Assembly: GCA_948806215.1 (NCBI GenBank)
Contig: CAQIDI010000002.1
Coordinates: forward strand, 124,001 to 188,000
Origin: an uncultured Eubacteriales bacterium
GTDB lineage: Bacteria; Bacillota; Clostridia; Christensenellales; UBA1242
DNA: 64,000 nucleotides
Direction: 5' to 3'
This document shows, in pieces, positions 34,944 through 45,010 of the stretch. Under the pieces are notes generated by a model. It was not told the DNA's origin. It worked only from the letters and a program-made list of their open reading frames with translations, and searched no databases. A program made the translations under genes and the position numbers. Positions within the stretch are counted from its first letter, which is position 1; every line of letters starts with the position of its first letter.

Positions 34944-35744
34944 ATGATTGGTATAAGATTTTATTTTGGTTATAATATCGAACCTGAACTAAGAGCAAAG
35001 TTAATAAGCGATGCAGGTTTCAAAAGTATTATAACATCTGCCGATAAAAAATATAATAAGCAAAATGGGACTATTGCTAAGCAAGTTAAATTATTTAAAA
35101 AGTATAATTTAAAACCTTCAAGTTTGCATATGGTTTATAACTCTTGCCAATTACCATATTTTTGGAAAAAGGGTTTTAAGGGGTTCAAGCTAAAGCAAAA
35201 CTTAATTAGAGATGTTAAAACTGCACATAGATATGGCTTTGCATCGGTTGTGGTGCACTTAATTGGGCAGTATTCAAAAGTGGGCGAAAACCGATTGTTA
35301 TCAGTTTTAAAACTATGCAAAAAGTTAAATGTTTTTCTTGCAATCGAAAACATTAACCATAAACAAATTTTTTTAGATACCTTAAACAACATTAATCATA
35401 GCCATTTAAAGGTGTGCTACGATAGTGGGCATAATAATATTTTTGATAAAGATTTTGATTATGTTTCAAAATTTGCAGATAAAATAGTTGCTTTGCATTT
35501 GCACGATAATATAGGTTTAAACGACGATCACACCCTAAATATGTTTGGAAACACAGATTGGGAAGATGTTGCAAAGCAACTTTCTAAATTGCCAGATATT
35601 AATTTAGATTACGAGTTGGCTATGCTTGTTAAAAACAATATTAACGAAAACCAGTGTTTGACTAAGTGTTATAAACAAGGCGTTTGGTTGCAGGAAAAAA
35701 TAAATTACTATAGGAATAAGAATGGAAAAAATAAACCTAATTAA
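34944..35744 (+). CDS. xylose isomerase-like TIM-barrel protein (AP endonuclease 2 superfamily)
   Basis: The 266-residue protein fits the AP-endonuclease-2/xylose-isomerase TIM-barrel superfamily. Metal-binding residues can be placed in LAIENINH (Glu), CYDSGHNN (Asp, His) and VALHLHDNIG (His, Asp). Members act as sugar isomerases, epimerases or endonuclease IV. This one is short and lacks the typical endonuclease IV N-terminus, so a sugar-phosphate or small-metabolite role is more likely. Its end overlaps the next gene by 23 bases. A weak GGTGA precedes the ATG. Confidence 0.8.
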   Translation: MIGIRFYFGYNIEPELRAKLISDAGFKSIITSADKKYNKQNGTIAKQVKLFKKYNLKPSSLHMVYNSCQLPYFWKKGFKGFKLKQNLIRDVKTAHRYGFASVVVHLIGQYSKVGENRLLSVLKLCKKLNVFLAIENINHKQIFLDTLNNINHSHLKVCYDSGHNNIFDKDFDYVSKFADKIVALHLHDNIGLNDDHTLNMFGNTDWEDVAKQLSKLPDINLDYELAMLVKNNINENQCLTKCYKQGVWLQEKINYYRNKNGKNKPN

Positions 35745-36363
35745 TGTTTACGATACGCTACAGAAAAAATATGGCGATAAAAACCTAAACAGTGTTTATG
35801 GTGGCGGTTGTATTAAAAGCCCCAAAGTTTGTTTTGTGTTTATGAATCCAACAGCTAAAAACATTGCAACAGCTAAAAGTTGGAAAGGCGTTAGATATCA
35901 GTGGTTGGGAACAAAACCAATTTGGAAGTTTTTTAATAAACTGGGGTTAATATCTGATGAATTAAATAACGAAATTCAAAACAAAAAGGCAGCCGACTGG
36001 ACAAACGAGTTTTGCATAGAAGTTTATAACGAAGTAAAAAATAACAAGTTTTACATAACTAACCTTGCAAAATGCACGCAAGCCGATGCAAGACACTTAT
36101 CAGACAGTGTGTTTTTAGAATATAAGAAATATTTGTTATTAGAGTTAGAGCAAGTTAATCCTAAAAAAATAGTTTTTTTTGGGAATCAAGTTAGTAGCAT
36201 TATGTTAAATCAAAATATTAGTGTTTCAAATTGCAGAAATCAAAAATTTAATTTAGAAATTAACAATAAAAATTTTGATTGTTATGCAGTATATTATCCT
36301 GTTGGTAATGGTTTTTTTAATGTTGATAAAGCCATTGAAGATTTAAACAAAATATTAAAATAG
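35722..36363 (+). CDS. uracil-DNA glycosylase-like superfamily protein
   Basis: This 213-residue protein resembles the uracil-DNA glycosylase fold: VCFVFMNPTAKNIATAKSWK corresponds to the motif 1 region, FYITNLAKCTQADARHL to the mid-region, and KIVFFGNQVSSIMLNQ to the last strand and loop. Motif 1 reads MNPTA where family 4 and 5 enzymes have GEAPG or similar, so it is not a textbook uracil glycosylase. It could excise another base or have lost activity. AGGAATAAGA precedes the ATG. It overlaps the TIM-barrel gene and is followed 11 bases later by a GNAT gene. Confidence 0.7.
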   Translation: MEKINLINVYDTLQKKYGDKNLNSVYGGGCIKSPKVCFVFMNPTAKNIATAKSWKGVRYQWLGTKPIWKFFNKLGLISDELNNEIQNKKAADWTNEFCIEVYNEVKNNKFYITNLAKCTQADARHLSDSVFLEYKKYLLLELEQVNPKKIVFFGNQVSSIMLNQNISVSNCRNQKFNLEINNKNFDCYAVYYPVGNGFFNVDKAIEDLNKILK

Positions 36364-36374
36364 TAGGAGTTAAT

Positions 36375-36833
36375 ATGAGAAAAATACAAATTGTTCCAGC
36401 ATCGGAGTTGGAAATAATTCAAACTTATTTAAATAATTATTTAATTGAGTTAAGTCAATTTGATTCAACAATTCAGTTTGAAGCTAGTGGTAAGCCAAAA
36501 TATAAATGGCTTAAAAGCTATTTTAGCGATAAGGATAGATATGCTATTTATTTAATGGTTGATAACAAAATTGCAGGTTTTGCGTTAATTAGAGAACTTG
36601 GTGATAAAGCATTTGAAATTGCAGAATTTTATGTGTGTCCAAGTTTTAGGGGTGGCGGAAATGCAATGTGGTTTGCAAAAATTATTGTCGACTTGTTTGG
36701 TGGAGAATTTAGTTTTTCAACTAGAATTGAAAACAAGCGTGCAATAAAGTTTTGGGATAAGTTTGTTAAAAATGCCAGTGATTGTAGTTTTAAAGTTAAG
36801 GGTAATTACAAAGAGTGGAATGTAACCTTTTAG
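36375..36833 (+). CDS. GNAT-family acetyltransferase
   Basis: This 152-residue protein has the GNAT pattern: AGFALIRELGD forms the central strands, FYVCPSFRGGGNAMWFAKII is the acetyl-CoA-binding motif A (with Arg-Gly-Gly-Gly in the usual Q/R-x-x-G-x-G place), and RIENKRAIKFWDKF is motif B. The substrate is unknown. TAGGAG precedes the ATG. It is the third gene of a probable operon and its stop overlaps the ribosome-binding site of the next gene. Confidence 0.85.
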   Translation: MRKIQIVPASELEIIQTYLNNYLIELSQFDSTIQFEASGKPKYKWLKSYFSDKDRYAIYLMVDNKIAGFALIRELGDKAFEIAEFYVCPSFRGGGNAMWFAKIIVDLFGGEFSFSTRIENKRAIKFWDKFVKNASDCSFKVKGNYKEWNVTF

Positions 36834-36840
36834 GAGATTT

Positions 36841-37401
36841 ATGGATTTTAATAAATACAAAATAAAAACTCCAAAACAATTAATGGAGTTCTTAAACAAA
36901 AACTTAAAATATGGCTTTACATATCGAAATAAAATCTACACCGAAGATAATCCCAATTTTAACGATAATATGAACAAGTTTTATAAAGTACGATTAAAAA
37001 AAGATTTTATTAAAAGCGGATATGGTGTTTGCTGGGATTTTTGTGAGTTTGAGCGTGAATTTTTTTCTAGTTTAAAAATAAAACACGAATGTTATTTTAT
37101 TGTTAATTTTTTAACTCGTATTAAGGGTGGTCCAACTCACACATTTTTAATTTATGAACAAAACAATAAATGGTATTGGTTTGAATATTCTTGGTTTAAT
37201 TTTAGAGGCGTTTGGGAATATTCTTCACGAGAAGAGGCTTTAAAAGATATTATAAATAAGTTTATAAGTTTAAATGCACAAAAATATAATCACACTGAAC
37301 TTTATAAAACCAATAGAATTACTAAGCGTTTAAACACATTTGAATTTTGCGAACATTGCTTTAATCAACAAAAAATTGATTTAAATAAAATAATAAAATA
37401 A
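36841..37401 (+). CDS. transglutaminase-like cysteine protease superfamily protein
   Basis: The 186-residue protein appears to belong to the transglutaminase-like superfamily. SGYGVCWDFCEFEREFF carries the nucleophile Cys with following Trp-Asp, GGPTHTFLIYEQNNKWYWFE gives the His, and EYSWFNFRGVW the acidic third residue. Such proteins in bacteria are usually peptidases or cross-linkers. The small size and absence of a signal peptide suggest a cytoplasmic protein. It is the last gene of the 34944-37401 run and ends at a terminator. Confidence 0.75.
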   Translation: MDFNKYKIKTPKQLMEFLNKNLKYGFTYRNKIYTEDNPNFNDNMNKFYKVRLKKDFIKSGYGVCWDFCEFEREFFSSLKIKHECYFIVNFLTRIKGGPTHTFLIYEQNNKWYWFEYSWFNFRGVWEYSSREEALKDIINKFISLNAQKYNHTELYKTNRITKRLNTFEFCEHCFNQQKIDLNKIIK

Positions 37402-37417
37402 AAATTTTAATAATAAA

Positions 37418-37443
37418 AAAAGTGCGAAATTCGCACCTTTTTT
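37418..37443. terminator. bidirectional terminator
   Basis: GGTGCGAA-like arms (GTGCGAA/TTCGCAC) between A- and T-rich runs serve the convergent 36841 gene and the small 37443 gene. Confidence 0.75.
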
Positions 37444-37604
37444 TAGTCTTGTTTTTCGTAGTAGCTACCTTCGTGTTGAGTAGCAGGAAAGCGTTCGCCT
37501 TCTTCTAAGTAAACCGCACCGCCACATTGTCCGTTAGCGTCGTAAGCAGCATAAGTGCCACTTGCTGGGGCTTCTTCGCCTGGTCTCCATTTTTGGTTAT
37601 CCAT
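37443..37604 (-). CDS. YjzC-like small protein
   Basis: This 53-residue reading frame is too short for usual calling but has a strong AAGGAGG site 10 bases before its ATG at 37604 and a terminator right after the stop. It starts MDNQKWRPGEEAPASGTY and continues AVYLEEGERFPATQH, matching the pattern (R-P-G-E-x-A-P-x-S-G-x-Y ... G-E-R-F-P) of the YjzC-type family found in spore formers. The fold is probably a small beta sheet. Function is unknown. Confidence 0.8.
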   Translation of the reverse strand: MDNQKWRPGEEAPASGTYAAYDANGQCGGAVYLEEGERFPATQHEGSYYEKQD

Positions 37605-37796
37605 AAATACTACCTCCTTTTATTTTATTGTGTGCACTTTTAAAATTATTATTTATAAAATTTTTTAAAATTTTTCCAAATTATGTAAATTTTTATAATT
37701 GATAATTTTTATATTTAGAATTTTATTATTTTTGCTATAATAAGGTAAAAAGAAAAATTTGGTAAAACTTATTTTACAATAAAAGGAAATTTACTT

Positions 37797-38513
37797 ATGA
37801 AAATAAAAGTTTTGGGTTGCTCTAATAGTTGGACAGAAAAACACACAAGTTGTTTTTTGGTTAATGATAATATATTAATTGATTGTGGTATTGATGCTTA
37901 TAAAGCTTATATAAAACTAGGCAAACCATTAACCGATATAAAATTATTTTTAATTTCACACTTTCACGCGGACCATATAATGGGTCTTTATATTTTTTTA
38001 ACTGAGTATGTTGAAGCTAAAAATAAAATTGATAAAAAACCAATAATAGTTGGGTTAAAAGGTATAAAAAAGTTTTGCACAAAAATATTTAAAATGTGCA
38101 ATTTGTATGGTGCAGATTTAACTAAATATTTTGAATTTATAGAAATAGATAAAAACTCAACAATTCAATTTGAAAATTTTAAAATTGAAATTTTTAAGTT
38201 TACTCACGGCGAAGTTTATGATTTAGGTTATGTTTTAACAAAAGATAATTTTGGGTTTGGCTATACCGGAGATATTGATGCGAAAAATAAATTAACGCCA
38301 TTTATAAACAAATGCGATATGTGTTTTATAGATGCCAGCGGTTTGCAATCAAGCTTAAGGCATTTTGGTGCAAACGATTTGGTAAAACTAATAAATCAGT
38401 ACCCAACAAAACAATTTTATGCAACACACTATTCTAAACAAGTGTTAGAGTGTGAACACCTAAAAGATAATCTACTTAAAGAAAACGATGAATTTGAAGT
38501 TGGTATTAATTAA
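37797..38513 (+). CDS. metallo-beta-lactamase fold hydrolase (RNase Z-like)
   Basis: This 238-residue protein has the metallo-beta-lactamase fold of the RNase Z/PhnP type: HFHADH at residues 55-60 is the zinc motif 2, THGEVYDLGYVL carries the next His, YTGDID the bridging Asp, and ATHYS the last His. It is smaller than RNase Z and lacks its exosite arm. The substrate is probably a phosphodiester, but RNA or nucleotide is open. AAAGGAA precedes the ATG. The phosphodiesterase gene follows 23 bases later. Confidence 0.85.
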   Translation: MKIKVLGCSNSWTEKHTSCFLVNDNILIDCGIDAYKAYIKLGKPLTDIKLFLISHFHADHIMGLYIFLTEYVEAKNKIDKKPIIVGLKGIKKFCTKIFKMCNLYGADLTKYFEFIEIDKNSTIQFENFKIEIFKFTHGEVYDLGYVLTKDNFGFGYTGDIDAKNKLTPFINKCDMCFIDASGLQSSLRHFGANDLVKLINQYPTKQFYATHYSKQVLECEHLKDNLLKENDEFEVGIN

Positions 38514-38536
38514 AAGTTTTGGGCATAAAATAGTAT

Positions 38537-39250
38537 GTGGATACTATTAAATTAAAAATAAAAAATTGTAAAACAAAAATAATAGCACATCGGGGTTTTG
38601 CTTGTTGTAATTTAGAAAACACACTAGATGCTTTTAAATTTGCCAACAACTCGCAAGCATATGGGGTGGAATGTGATATTCAACCATCGCTTGATAGAAA
38701 ACTATTTGTTTTTCACGATGCAAGTTTTAAACGATTAACTAACAGAAACGGAATTTTAAGATTAATGCTTTCTAGTGGAGTTAAAAACTTTAAGTTAATT
38801 AATAACAAAAAACAATATAATATTCCTACTTTTATAGAATATTTAAAAACGGTTAAAGATAAAATAAAGGTAATCGAACTTAAAGGTTGGTTTGATACGC
38901 TTTTGTTAAAGCAAGTAATAAAACAAGTTAACACTTTTAGCAATATTAAAAATTGTGTTTTCATTTCTTTTAATTTAAGCAATTTAATAAGACTAAAAAA
39001 GTTAGATAATAATATCAAAGCTCAGTTCTTAACCGAAACATTTAATAATGGTGTTTTAAATAATTTAATTAATTATAAATTAGATTTAAATATTAGCTTG
39101 CAAGAAATAACAGAACAAATAGTTAAAATTTGCCATAAAAACAAAATTAAAGTTAATGTTTGGACAGTGGACGATAAAGAAAAATTATTGCAACTTTTAG
39201 ATTATGGTGTGGATTTTATAACAACTAATAAATTTGAAATTATAAGTTAG
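38537..39250 (+). CDS. glycerophosphodiester phosphodiesterase family protein
   Basis: The 237-residue protein is a GDPD-type TIM barrel that hydrolyses glycerophosphodiesters to glycerol-3-phosphate. IAHRGFACCNLENTLDAF (His18, Arg19, then Glu) is motif 1, GVECDIQPS is the metal pair, and FVFHDASFKRLTNRNG carries the second catalytic His. The C-terminal VNVWTVDDKEKLLQLLDYGVDFITT is typical. It starts with GTG at 38537 and no clear ribosome-binding site. A short intergenic distance suggests co-transcription with the hydrolase before it. Confidence 0.9.
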   Translation: MDTIKLKIKNCKTKIIAHRGFACCNLENTLDAFKFANNSQAYGVECDIQPSLDRKLFVFHDASFKRLTNRNGILRLMLSSGVKNFKLINNKKQYNIPTFIEYLKTVKDKIKVIELKGWFDTLLLKQVIKQVNTFSNIKNCVFISFNLSNLIRLKKLDNNIKAQFLTETFNNGVLNNLINYKLDLNISLQEITEQIVKICHKNKIKVNVWTVDDKEKLLQLLDYGVDFITTNKFEIIS

Positions 39251-39273
39251 CTTTAAGCTAACTTGTTTTTTTT
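39245..39273 (+). terminator. terminator after the phosphodiesterase
   Basis: GTTAGCTT and AAGCTAAC form a stem followed by TTG and eight T residues. Confidence 0.8.
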
Positions 39274-39350
39274 AACAACAAATTAAAATTATTATTAAAA
39301 TTTTTTTTATTATGATAAACTAGCATTGGTTAACTAAATAGGGGATAGTT

Positions 39351-40124
39351 ATGAAATTAAATAATTTTAGTTATAAAAAAGAATTAAACTTGGCTACTAG
39401 AGCAATTTTAGAAGCAACAAAAAAAATAACATTTAAAGGCATTGAACATTTAAAAGTTAAAAGGGATAAAACTATAGCAACCAATGTTGATGAAAATGTT
39501 GAAAAATATATTATAAATAAAATTTTGGCAATGTTTCCTAACGATAACTTTGTTTCAGAAGAAGAAAATGCCAACAATCAATTAAAAAATCGTTCTTGGA
39601 TAATTGACCCTATTGATGGAACAAACACATTTGTTAAGGGGTATCCAAACTGGGGAACACAACTTGCTTTTTTTGTGGATAATGATATAAAGTTTTCTAT
39701 TATCTATATACCTAAATATAACGAAATGTATGTTGCCGTTAAAAACAATGGCGTTTGGGTAAACGGTAAAAAAGTTAATAAGCCAGAAAGCAATGCTTTA
39801 AATATGTGTTGTGTTGAGTGGGTTGGAAAACTTTGTGATAAATTAGAACTAAAAACTTTTGCCGATTTGTTTATGCATTTTAATGGTAAGGTTATGTTTA
39901 ATCAATATATTTGGGGCGCTTGTGTGGATTTCACAAATTTAGTTTCTGGCAAATGTGATACTTTAATTTCTAGTGTGCAAACTGCGTGGGATTTTATGCC
40001 GGGTGAGTTTATGCTTAAAGAACAAGGTGCAACTATTATTGAATTTAATAATATTGTTAAAATTTATACTTTTAGTAAGAATTACGAAAAAGAAGTTAAA
40101 AAATTAATTAAGGGGAATAAATAA
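39351..40124 (+). CDS. inositol monophosphatase family protein
   Basis: This 257-residue protein belongs to the Mg-dependent IMPase/FBPase/CysQ family. The metal-binding Glu is in NFVSEEE (about 70), WIIDPIDGTNTF gives Asp86 and Asp89, and the later AWDFMPGEFMLKEQGATI gives the last Asp. The substrate may be inositol phosphate, PAP or a sugar phosphate. The residues alone do not tell. AGGGGA precedes the ATG. It overlaps the next gene (TAATG). Confidence 0.9.
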   Translation: MKLNNFSYKKELNLATRAILEATKKITFKGIEHLKVKRDKTIATNVDENVEKYIINKILAMFPNDNFVSEEENANNQLKNRSWIIDPIDGTNTFVKGYPNWGTQLAFFVDNDIKFSIIYIPKYNEMYVAVKNNGVWVNGKKVNKPESNALNMCCVEWVGKLCDKLELKTFADLFMHFNGKVMFNQYIWGACVDFTNLVSGKCDTLISSVQTAWDFMPGEFMLKEQGATIIEFNNIVKIYTFSKNYEKEVKKLIKGNK

Positions 40125-40738
40125 TGAACAGTGTAAAGGTTAAACATAATTCGATTATAATTAATAACAGCATTTATTTTGACCCATATAAAATTGATGC
40201 AGGCTATAACAATGCAAAAATAGTTTTTATTACTCACTCTCACTACGACCATTTTAGTGTGGACGATATTAAAAAAATAAAAAACCAAAACACAATGTTT
40301 GTGTGTCCAAACGAAGTTAAATTTGAATTAATTAAAATAGGAGTTAATCCAAATAATATAATAATAGTTCATCCAAACCATTCTTACGAATTTGGTGGAT
40401 TTAGTTTTAGTACAATACCTGCTTATAATGTTAACTCAAATTTTCATCCTAAAATTAACGATTGGGTTGGTTATGTTGTTAACATTAATAATAAAAAAGT
40501 TGCGGTGCTTGGAGACACTGATGCAAACGAAGAATTAAAACAAATTGAATGCGATGTGCTATTTGTTCCTGTTGGCGGAACTTATACAATGACAAGCGAT
40601 GAAGCTGCAAATTTAACAAATCAAATTAAACCAACAGTTGCATATCCTACTCACTTCGGAGTTTTAGTTGGTAGCATAAACGATGCAAATAACTTTAAAG
40701 AAAAAGTTGATAAAAGTATTAAAGTGGAAATATTATAA
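40124..40738 (+). CDS. metallo-beta-lactamase fold hydrolase (UPF0173-like)
   Basis: The 204-residue protein has the HSHYDH zinc motif (residues 38-43), VAVLGDTDAN with the bridging Asp, and PVGGTYTMTSDEAANL, a segment seen in the UPF0173/UlaG-like branch, then PTHFGVL with the final His. Members include a lactonase and enzymes of unknown substrate. The gene is translationally coupled to the IMPase-like gene by a one-base overlap. Confidence 0.88.
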   Translation: MNSVKVKHNSIIINNSIYFDPYKIDAGYNNAKIVFITHSHYDHFSVDDIKKIKNQNTMFVCPNEVKFELIKIGVNPNNIIIVHPNHSYEFGGFSFSTIPAYNVNSNFHPKINDWVGYVVNINNKKVAVLGDTDANEELKQIECDVLFVPVGGTYTMTSDEAANLTNQIKPTVAYPTHFGVLVGSINDANNFKEKVDKSIKVEIL

Positions 40739-40747
40739 AAAACAAAT

Positions 40748-40785
40748 AAAGGTCGTAAATAATAAGTTACGACCTTTATTTTTAT
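40748..40785 (+). terminator. terminator
   Basis: AAAGGTCGTAA pairs with TTACGACCTTT with T-rich sequence after. It closes the IMPase/hydrolase pair. Confidence 0.85.
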
Positions 40786-40901
40786 AAAACGTTATAGATA
40801 TTGTCAAAAAGTGCACATTATTAACAAGTTATAATTGTTTTAAAACACATAAAATATTGTTATTGCCGAATATTTTTATCAAGTTGTAATTAAACAAATA
40901 G

Positions 40902-42284
<1,383 letters not shown>

Positions 42285-42415
42285 TAATTTTCACCTTTTA
42301 TTGTTTTTTAGGCTATAGCCCTATTACATTGTATTTAAAAGGTTTATATTTTGTTAAAATATTTTTAATTTAATTGTATAATAAAAAAAATAATAGTTTT
42401 ACTTAGGAGAAAGCA

Positions 42416-42961
42416 ATGGAATTTGAAACTGTTGTTAGAAGCAGATTTAGTTGTAGAACTTTTAAAAAGAAAAAAGTTACAAAAAAACAGTTAACATTTT
42501 TATTTGAAATGGCAAGATTAGCACCTTCTGCTAAAAATCGTCAGCCTTGGCAATTTTATGTGGCACAGTATAAAAATAAAGATGCTTGTGTTGAATATAT
42601 GAAAGAGTGGGCAAATAAGTTTGACCCAGAGCATAGAACCAGCACTGTTTTTCAAACTGCCGAAATTATTAATGATGCACCAGTTTTAATATTTGTTTTT
42701 AAAGATACTAATATGGACTTTTTAAGAAGTGACACATTATCTATTGGTGCGGCTGTAGAAAACTTCTGCTTAGCAGCAACAAGTATTGGGCTGAAAACAT
42801 TATGGATATGTGATACTTGGTGCATAAAGGATAAAATTGAAAATCACTTAAATTTAATTGGTAAAGATTTGGTTTGTTCTATAGCTGTTGGATATGGTTA
42901 TGAAAAACCACTATTACGAGGAAGAAATAGTATAAAGGATATTGTTAAATATGAAGACTAA
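42416..42961 (+). CDS. nitroreductase family flavoprotein
   Basis: The 181-residue protein is a small FMN-dependent nitroreductase: EFETVVRSRFSCRTFKKKKV at the start with the FMN-phosphate Arg triad, LAPSAKNRQPWQFYV, the segment SIGAAVENFCLAATSIGLKTLWI, and GYGYEKP at the end. It reduces quinones, nitro-compounds or similar. The physiological substrate is unknown. TAGGAG precedes the ATG. It overlaps the next gene by 11 bases. Confidence 0.92.
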   Translation: MEFETVVRSRFSCRTFKKKKVTKKQLTFLFEMARLAPSAKNRQPWQFYVAQYKNKDACVEYMKEWANKFDPEHRTSTVFQTAEIINDAPVLIFVFKDTNMDFLRSDTLSIGAAVENFCLAATSIGLKTLWICDTWCIKDKIENHLNLIGKDLVCSIAVGYGYEKPLLRGRNSIKDIVKYED

Positions 42962-43604
42962 AAATTTTAGAAAATTGCATAATAATAGGTTTCAGTTTAT
43001 TAAACTTCACGATACTAACGATCACACAACAATATTAAACGAAAACAGCAAGGTTTTAATATCTTGTCCACACGCAGTTTCGCAGGTGAGAAATGGGATT
43101 AGAAAATTTTCCGAAATTGGTGCAGCTACAACTGTATTAGAGTTAAACTACAGAACAAATGCTAATTTTATTATAAAAACAAAAAATAACTTTGACGATG
43201 CAAATTTTGATATTGAGTCGCCTTATAAGCAAAGTGTGTTAGGAATAGTAAAAAAGTATAATATTAAATATTTTTTAGATTTTCACGGTTTGGGTGCACA
43301 CCGAGAAATGGATATTAATCTTGGTTGTAACTTTGGTCAAAACATAAAGCCTAACGAAAAAGCATTTGATTCGCTGGTTAAAATGTTAACTAGCAACGGC
43401 TTTAGCGTTACTGTTGACACTCCGTTTAAAGCTGGAGGAAACACCGTTAGCAATTTTGTTAGAGCAAATACCAATATTTTTGCATTGCAAATAGAAATTA
43501 ATTGTGGATTAACCAATAACTCTAAGCACAGCAAAAAATTTAATTTGCTTATTGATATTTTTGAAGATTATATCAACTATCTCGAAAAGATTGCAAAAAA
43601 ATAA
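42951..43604 (+). CDS. N-formylglutamate amidohydrolase-like protein
   Basis: The roughly 217-residue protein fits the N-formylglutamate amidohydrolase (FGase/HutG-like) superfamily of zinc peptidases: VLISCPHAVSQVRNG with His for zinc, YFLDFHGLGAHREMDINLG with the DxHG motif, and IFALQIEINCGLTN with the third ligand Glu. I start at ATG 42951. A TTG nine bases earlier is in frame but gives poorer spacing. It overlaps the nitroreductase stop. Its true substrate is unknown, and many relatives act on other N-acyl groups. Confidence 0.8.
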   Translation: MKTKNFRKLHNNRFQFIKLHDTNDHTTILNENSKVLISCPHAVSQVRNGIRKFSEIGAATTVLELNYRTNANFIIKTKNNFDDANFDIESPYKQSVLGIVKKYNIKYFLDFHGLGAHREMDINLGCNFGQNIKPNEKAFDSLVKMLTSNGFSVTVDTPFKAGGNTVSNFVRANTNIFALQIEINCGLTNNSKHSKKFNLLIDIFEDYINYLEKIAKK

Positions 43605-43630
43605 AAGGGAGCATTTCCCTTTTTATTTTG
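43605..43630. terminator. terminator between convergent genes
   Basis: AAAGGGA and TTCCCTTT form a stem followed by TTTATTTTG, between the convergent 42951 and 43623 genes. Confidence 0.7.
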
Positions 43631-44873
43631 TTACTTTTGTTCTGCCAACTTTAACATTATCTCTTTTACGATTGTTTAAATCCTTAATTGGGTTAGGACT
43701 ATCTTGGTATCTAAAATCTGAACCAAGTTCGTTAATGATTTTATCAATTACCATATGGCTAGGAACAAGCGATTCGTCAGAAATTAAAGCTTTTTGGTAA
43801 CAAAAGAAATTTGCTTTATCACTAAGTTTATTAACATCAATATAATCGGCTTTGTTACCAGTTAAGTTAACAGTTTCTGCAATTACTTTTCTTATATATT
43901 CTTTATTTGTTCCAAGTTTTAACAAGGTAGGAAATTCACCATCTCCAAAAACACTTTCGTAATTTTTGTTTTCATATTTTTCTAATAGTTCAATAGCTTT
44001 TTTTAAGTGAGAACATTCCATTTCATAGTGTTCTTGCCAAATTGCTTTTAGGTTTTGATTATCTTCTTCAAGCATACAACTATAATATAAATAACATTCG
44101 GTGTATTCGTGCATAACAAATTGTTCAAGCCAAGTGCAAGTTGGATCCTTTAAACTTTCGTATTGTGTTACGTGTTCTTCTTCTACCATTGCAATTTCGG
44201 CATAAAGTTTTCTGCCTAAATCGTTTTTATACCACTGAGCTATGTTCATATAATAGTTCATTGTTTGTTGTTCTGCAGCAGTAATAATGTTGGCAACCAG
44301 CTTCGAATATAGTGCACTTTTTTTAGCATTCATTGGCTTTTTAACATCGTCAATAGGGTGGCGGTGATGTGCAATGGTTGGTCGAGCCGGCATTATTTCT
44401 GTAAATTTTCCAACAAGGGGAGTTGCATCTTCGCCTTTATCAAGCATTAGTAGGTTACTAAAACGATATAAATGATCAAAATCTTCAAGCAAAGCAAAGT
44501 TTAATGCTTTAATATTATTTTTGTCGGTATCGTTTTGAGCAAGAGTTGCTGTTAAATCGATTGCCAATTGTTCGTATGCAATGGTTGTTTCCAAAATACT
44601 TTCGTTAATTGGTTTTAAACAACTAATGCGTTTTTGTTGTTGTTGCTCTTGTTTTCTAATTATGGCAATTTCTCGTTTTAGTTCATCATTATCGCAGTGT
44701 CTTGCAAACTGGTGCATAAACCAGTTGCTTTCAAATTCTAAACCATTAAGTAAAATAACTCTTGTTTTAGAATATGGACCAGTTTTTTTCTTGTTATAGG
44801 CTTTTGGATACATTTTTGTAAAGTCCATAAAGTAACTTTCAACATCTTTGGTTTTTGTTTTAAGTGGATTCAT
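43623..44873 (-). CDS. ferritin-like di-iron protein, large, of unknown function
   Basis: The 416-residue protein is almost wholly helical and has several Glu-x-x-His-type metal patterns: LEFESNWFMHQF, ALLEDFDHLYRF, YAEIAMVEEEHVTQYESL, HEYTECYLYY and EHYEMECSHLKKA. These match the four-helix-bundle ferritin/rubrerythrin superfamily, with the usual Glu and His ligands repeated over about 300 residues, so a single large bundle or two bundles are possible. It has no signal peptide. The C-terminal 90 residues contain LVPSHMVIDKIINELG. AAGGAGA precedes the ATG. Possible roles are iron storage, peroxide removal or a spore component. Confidence 0.7.
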   Translation of the reverse strand: MNPLKTKTKDVESYFMDFTKMYPKAYNKKKTGPYSKTRVILLNGLEFESNWFMHQFARHCDNDELKREIAIIRKQEQQQQKRISCLKPINESILETTIAYEQLAIDLTATLAQNDTDKNNIKALNFALLEDFDHLYRFSNLLMLDKGEDATPLVGKFTEIMPARPTIAHHRHPIDDVKKPMNAKKSALYSKLVANIITAAEQQTMNYYMNIAQWYKNDLGRKLYAEIAMVEEEHVTQYESLKDPTCTWLEQFVMHEYTECYLYYSCMLEEDNQNLKAIWQEHYEMECSHLKKAIELLEKYENKNYESVFGDGEFPTLLKLGTNKEYIRKVIAETVNLTGNKADYIDVNKLSDKANFFCYQKALISDESLVPSHMVIDKIINELGSDFRYQDSPNPIKDLNNRKRDNVKVGRTKVTK

Positions 44874-45010
44874 TATATTTTTTCTCCTTAAATAAGTTAC
44901 CTTAATTGTGTCCGACTAAATAAATATTTAAACCTTAAAGTAAACTTTTATTATAAAAATAATGTTCAATTAATAAAATAAAGTGTTAAACTGTTATTGG
45001 AGAATTTTAT

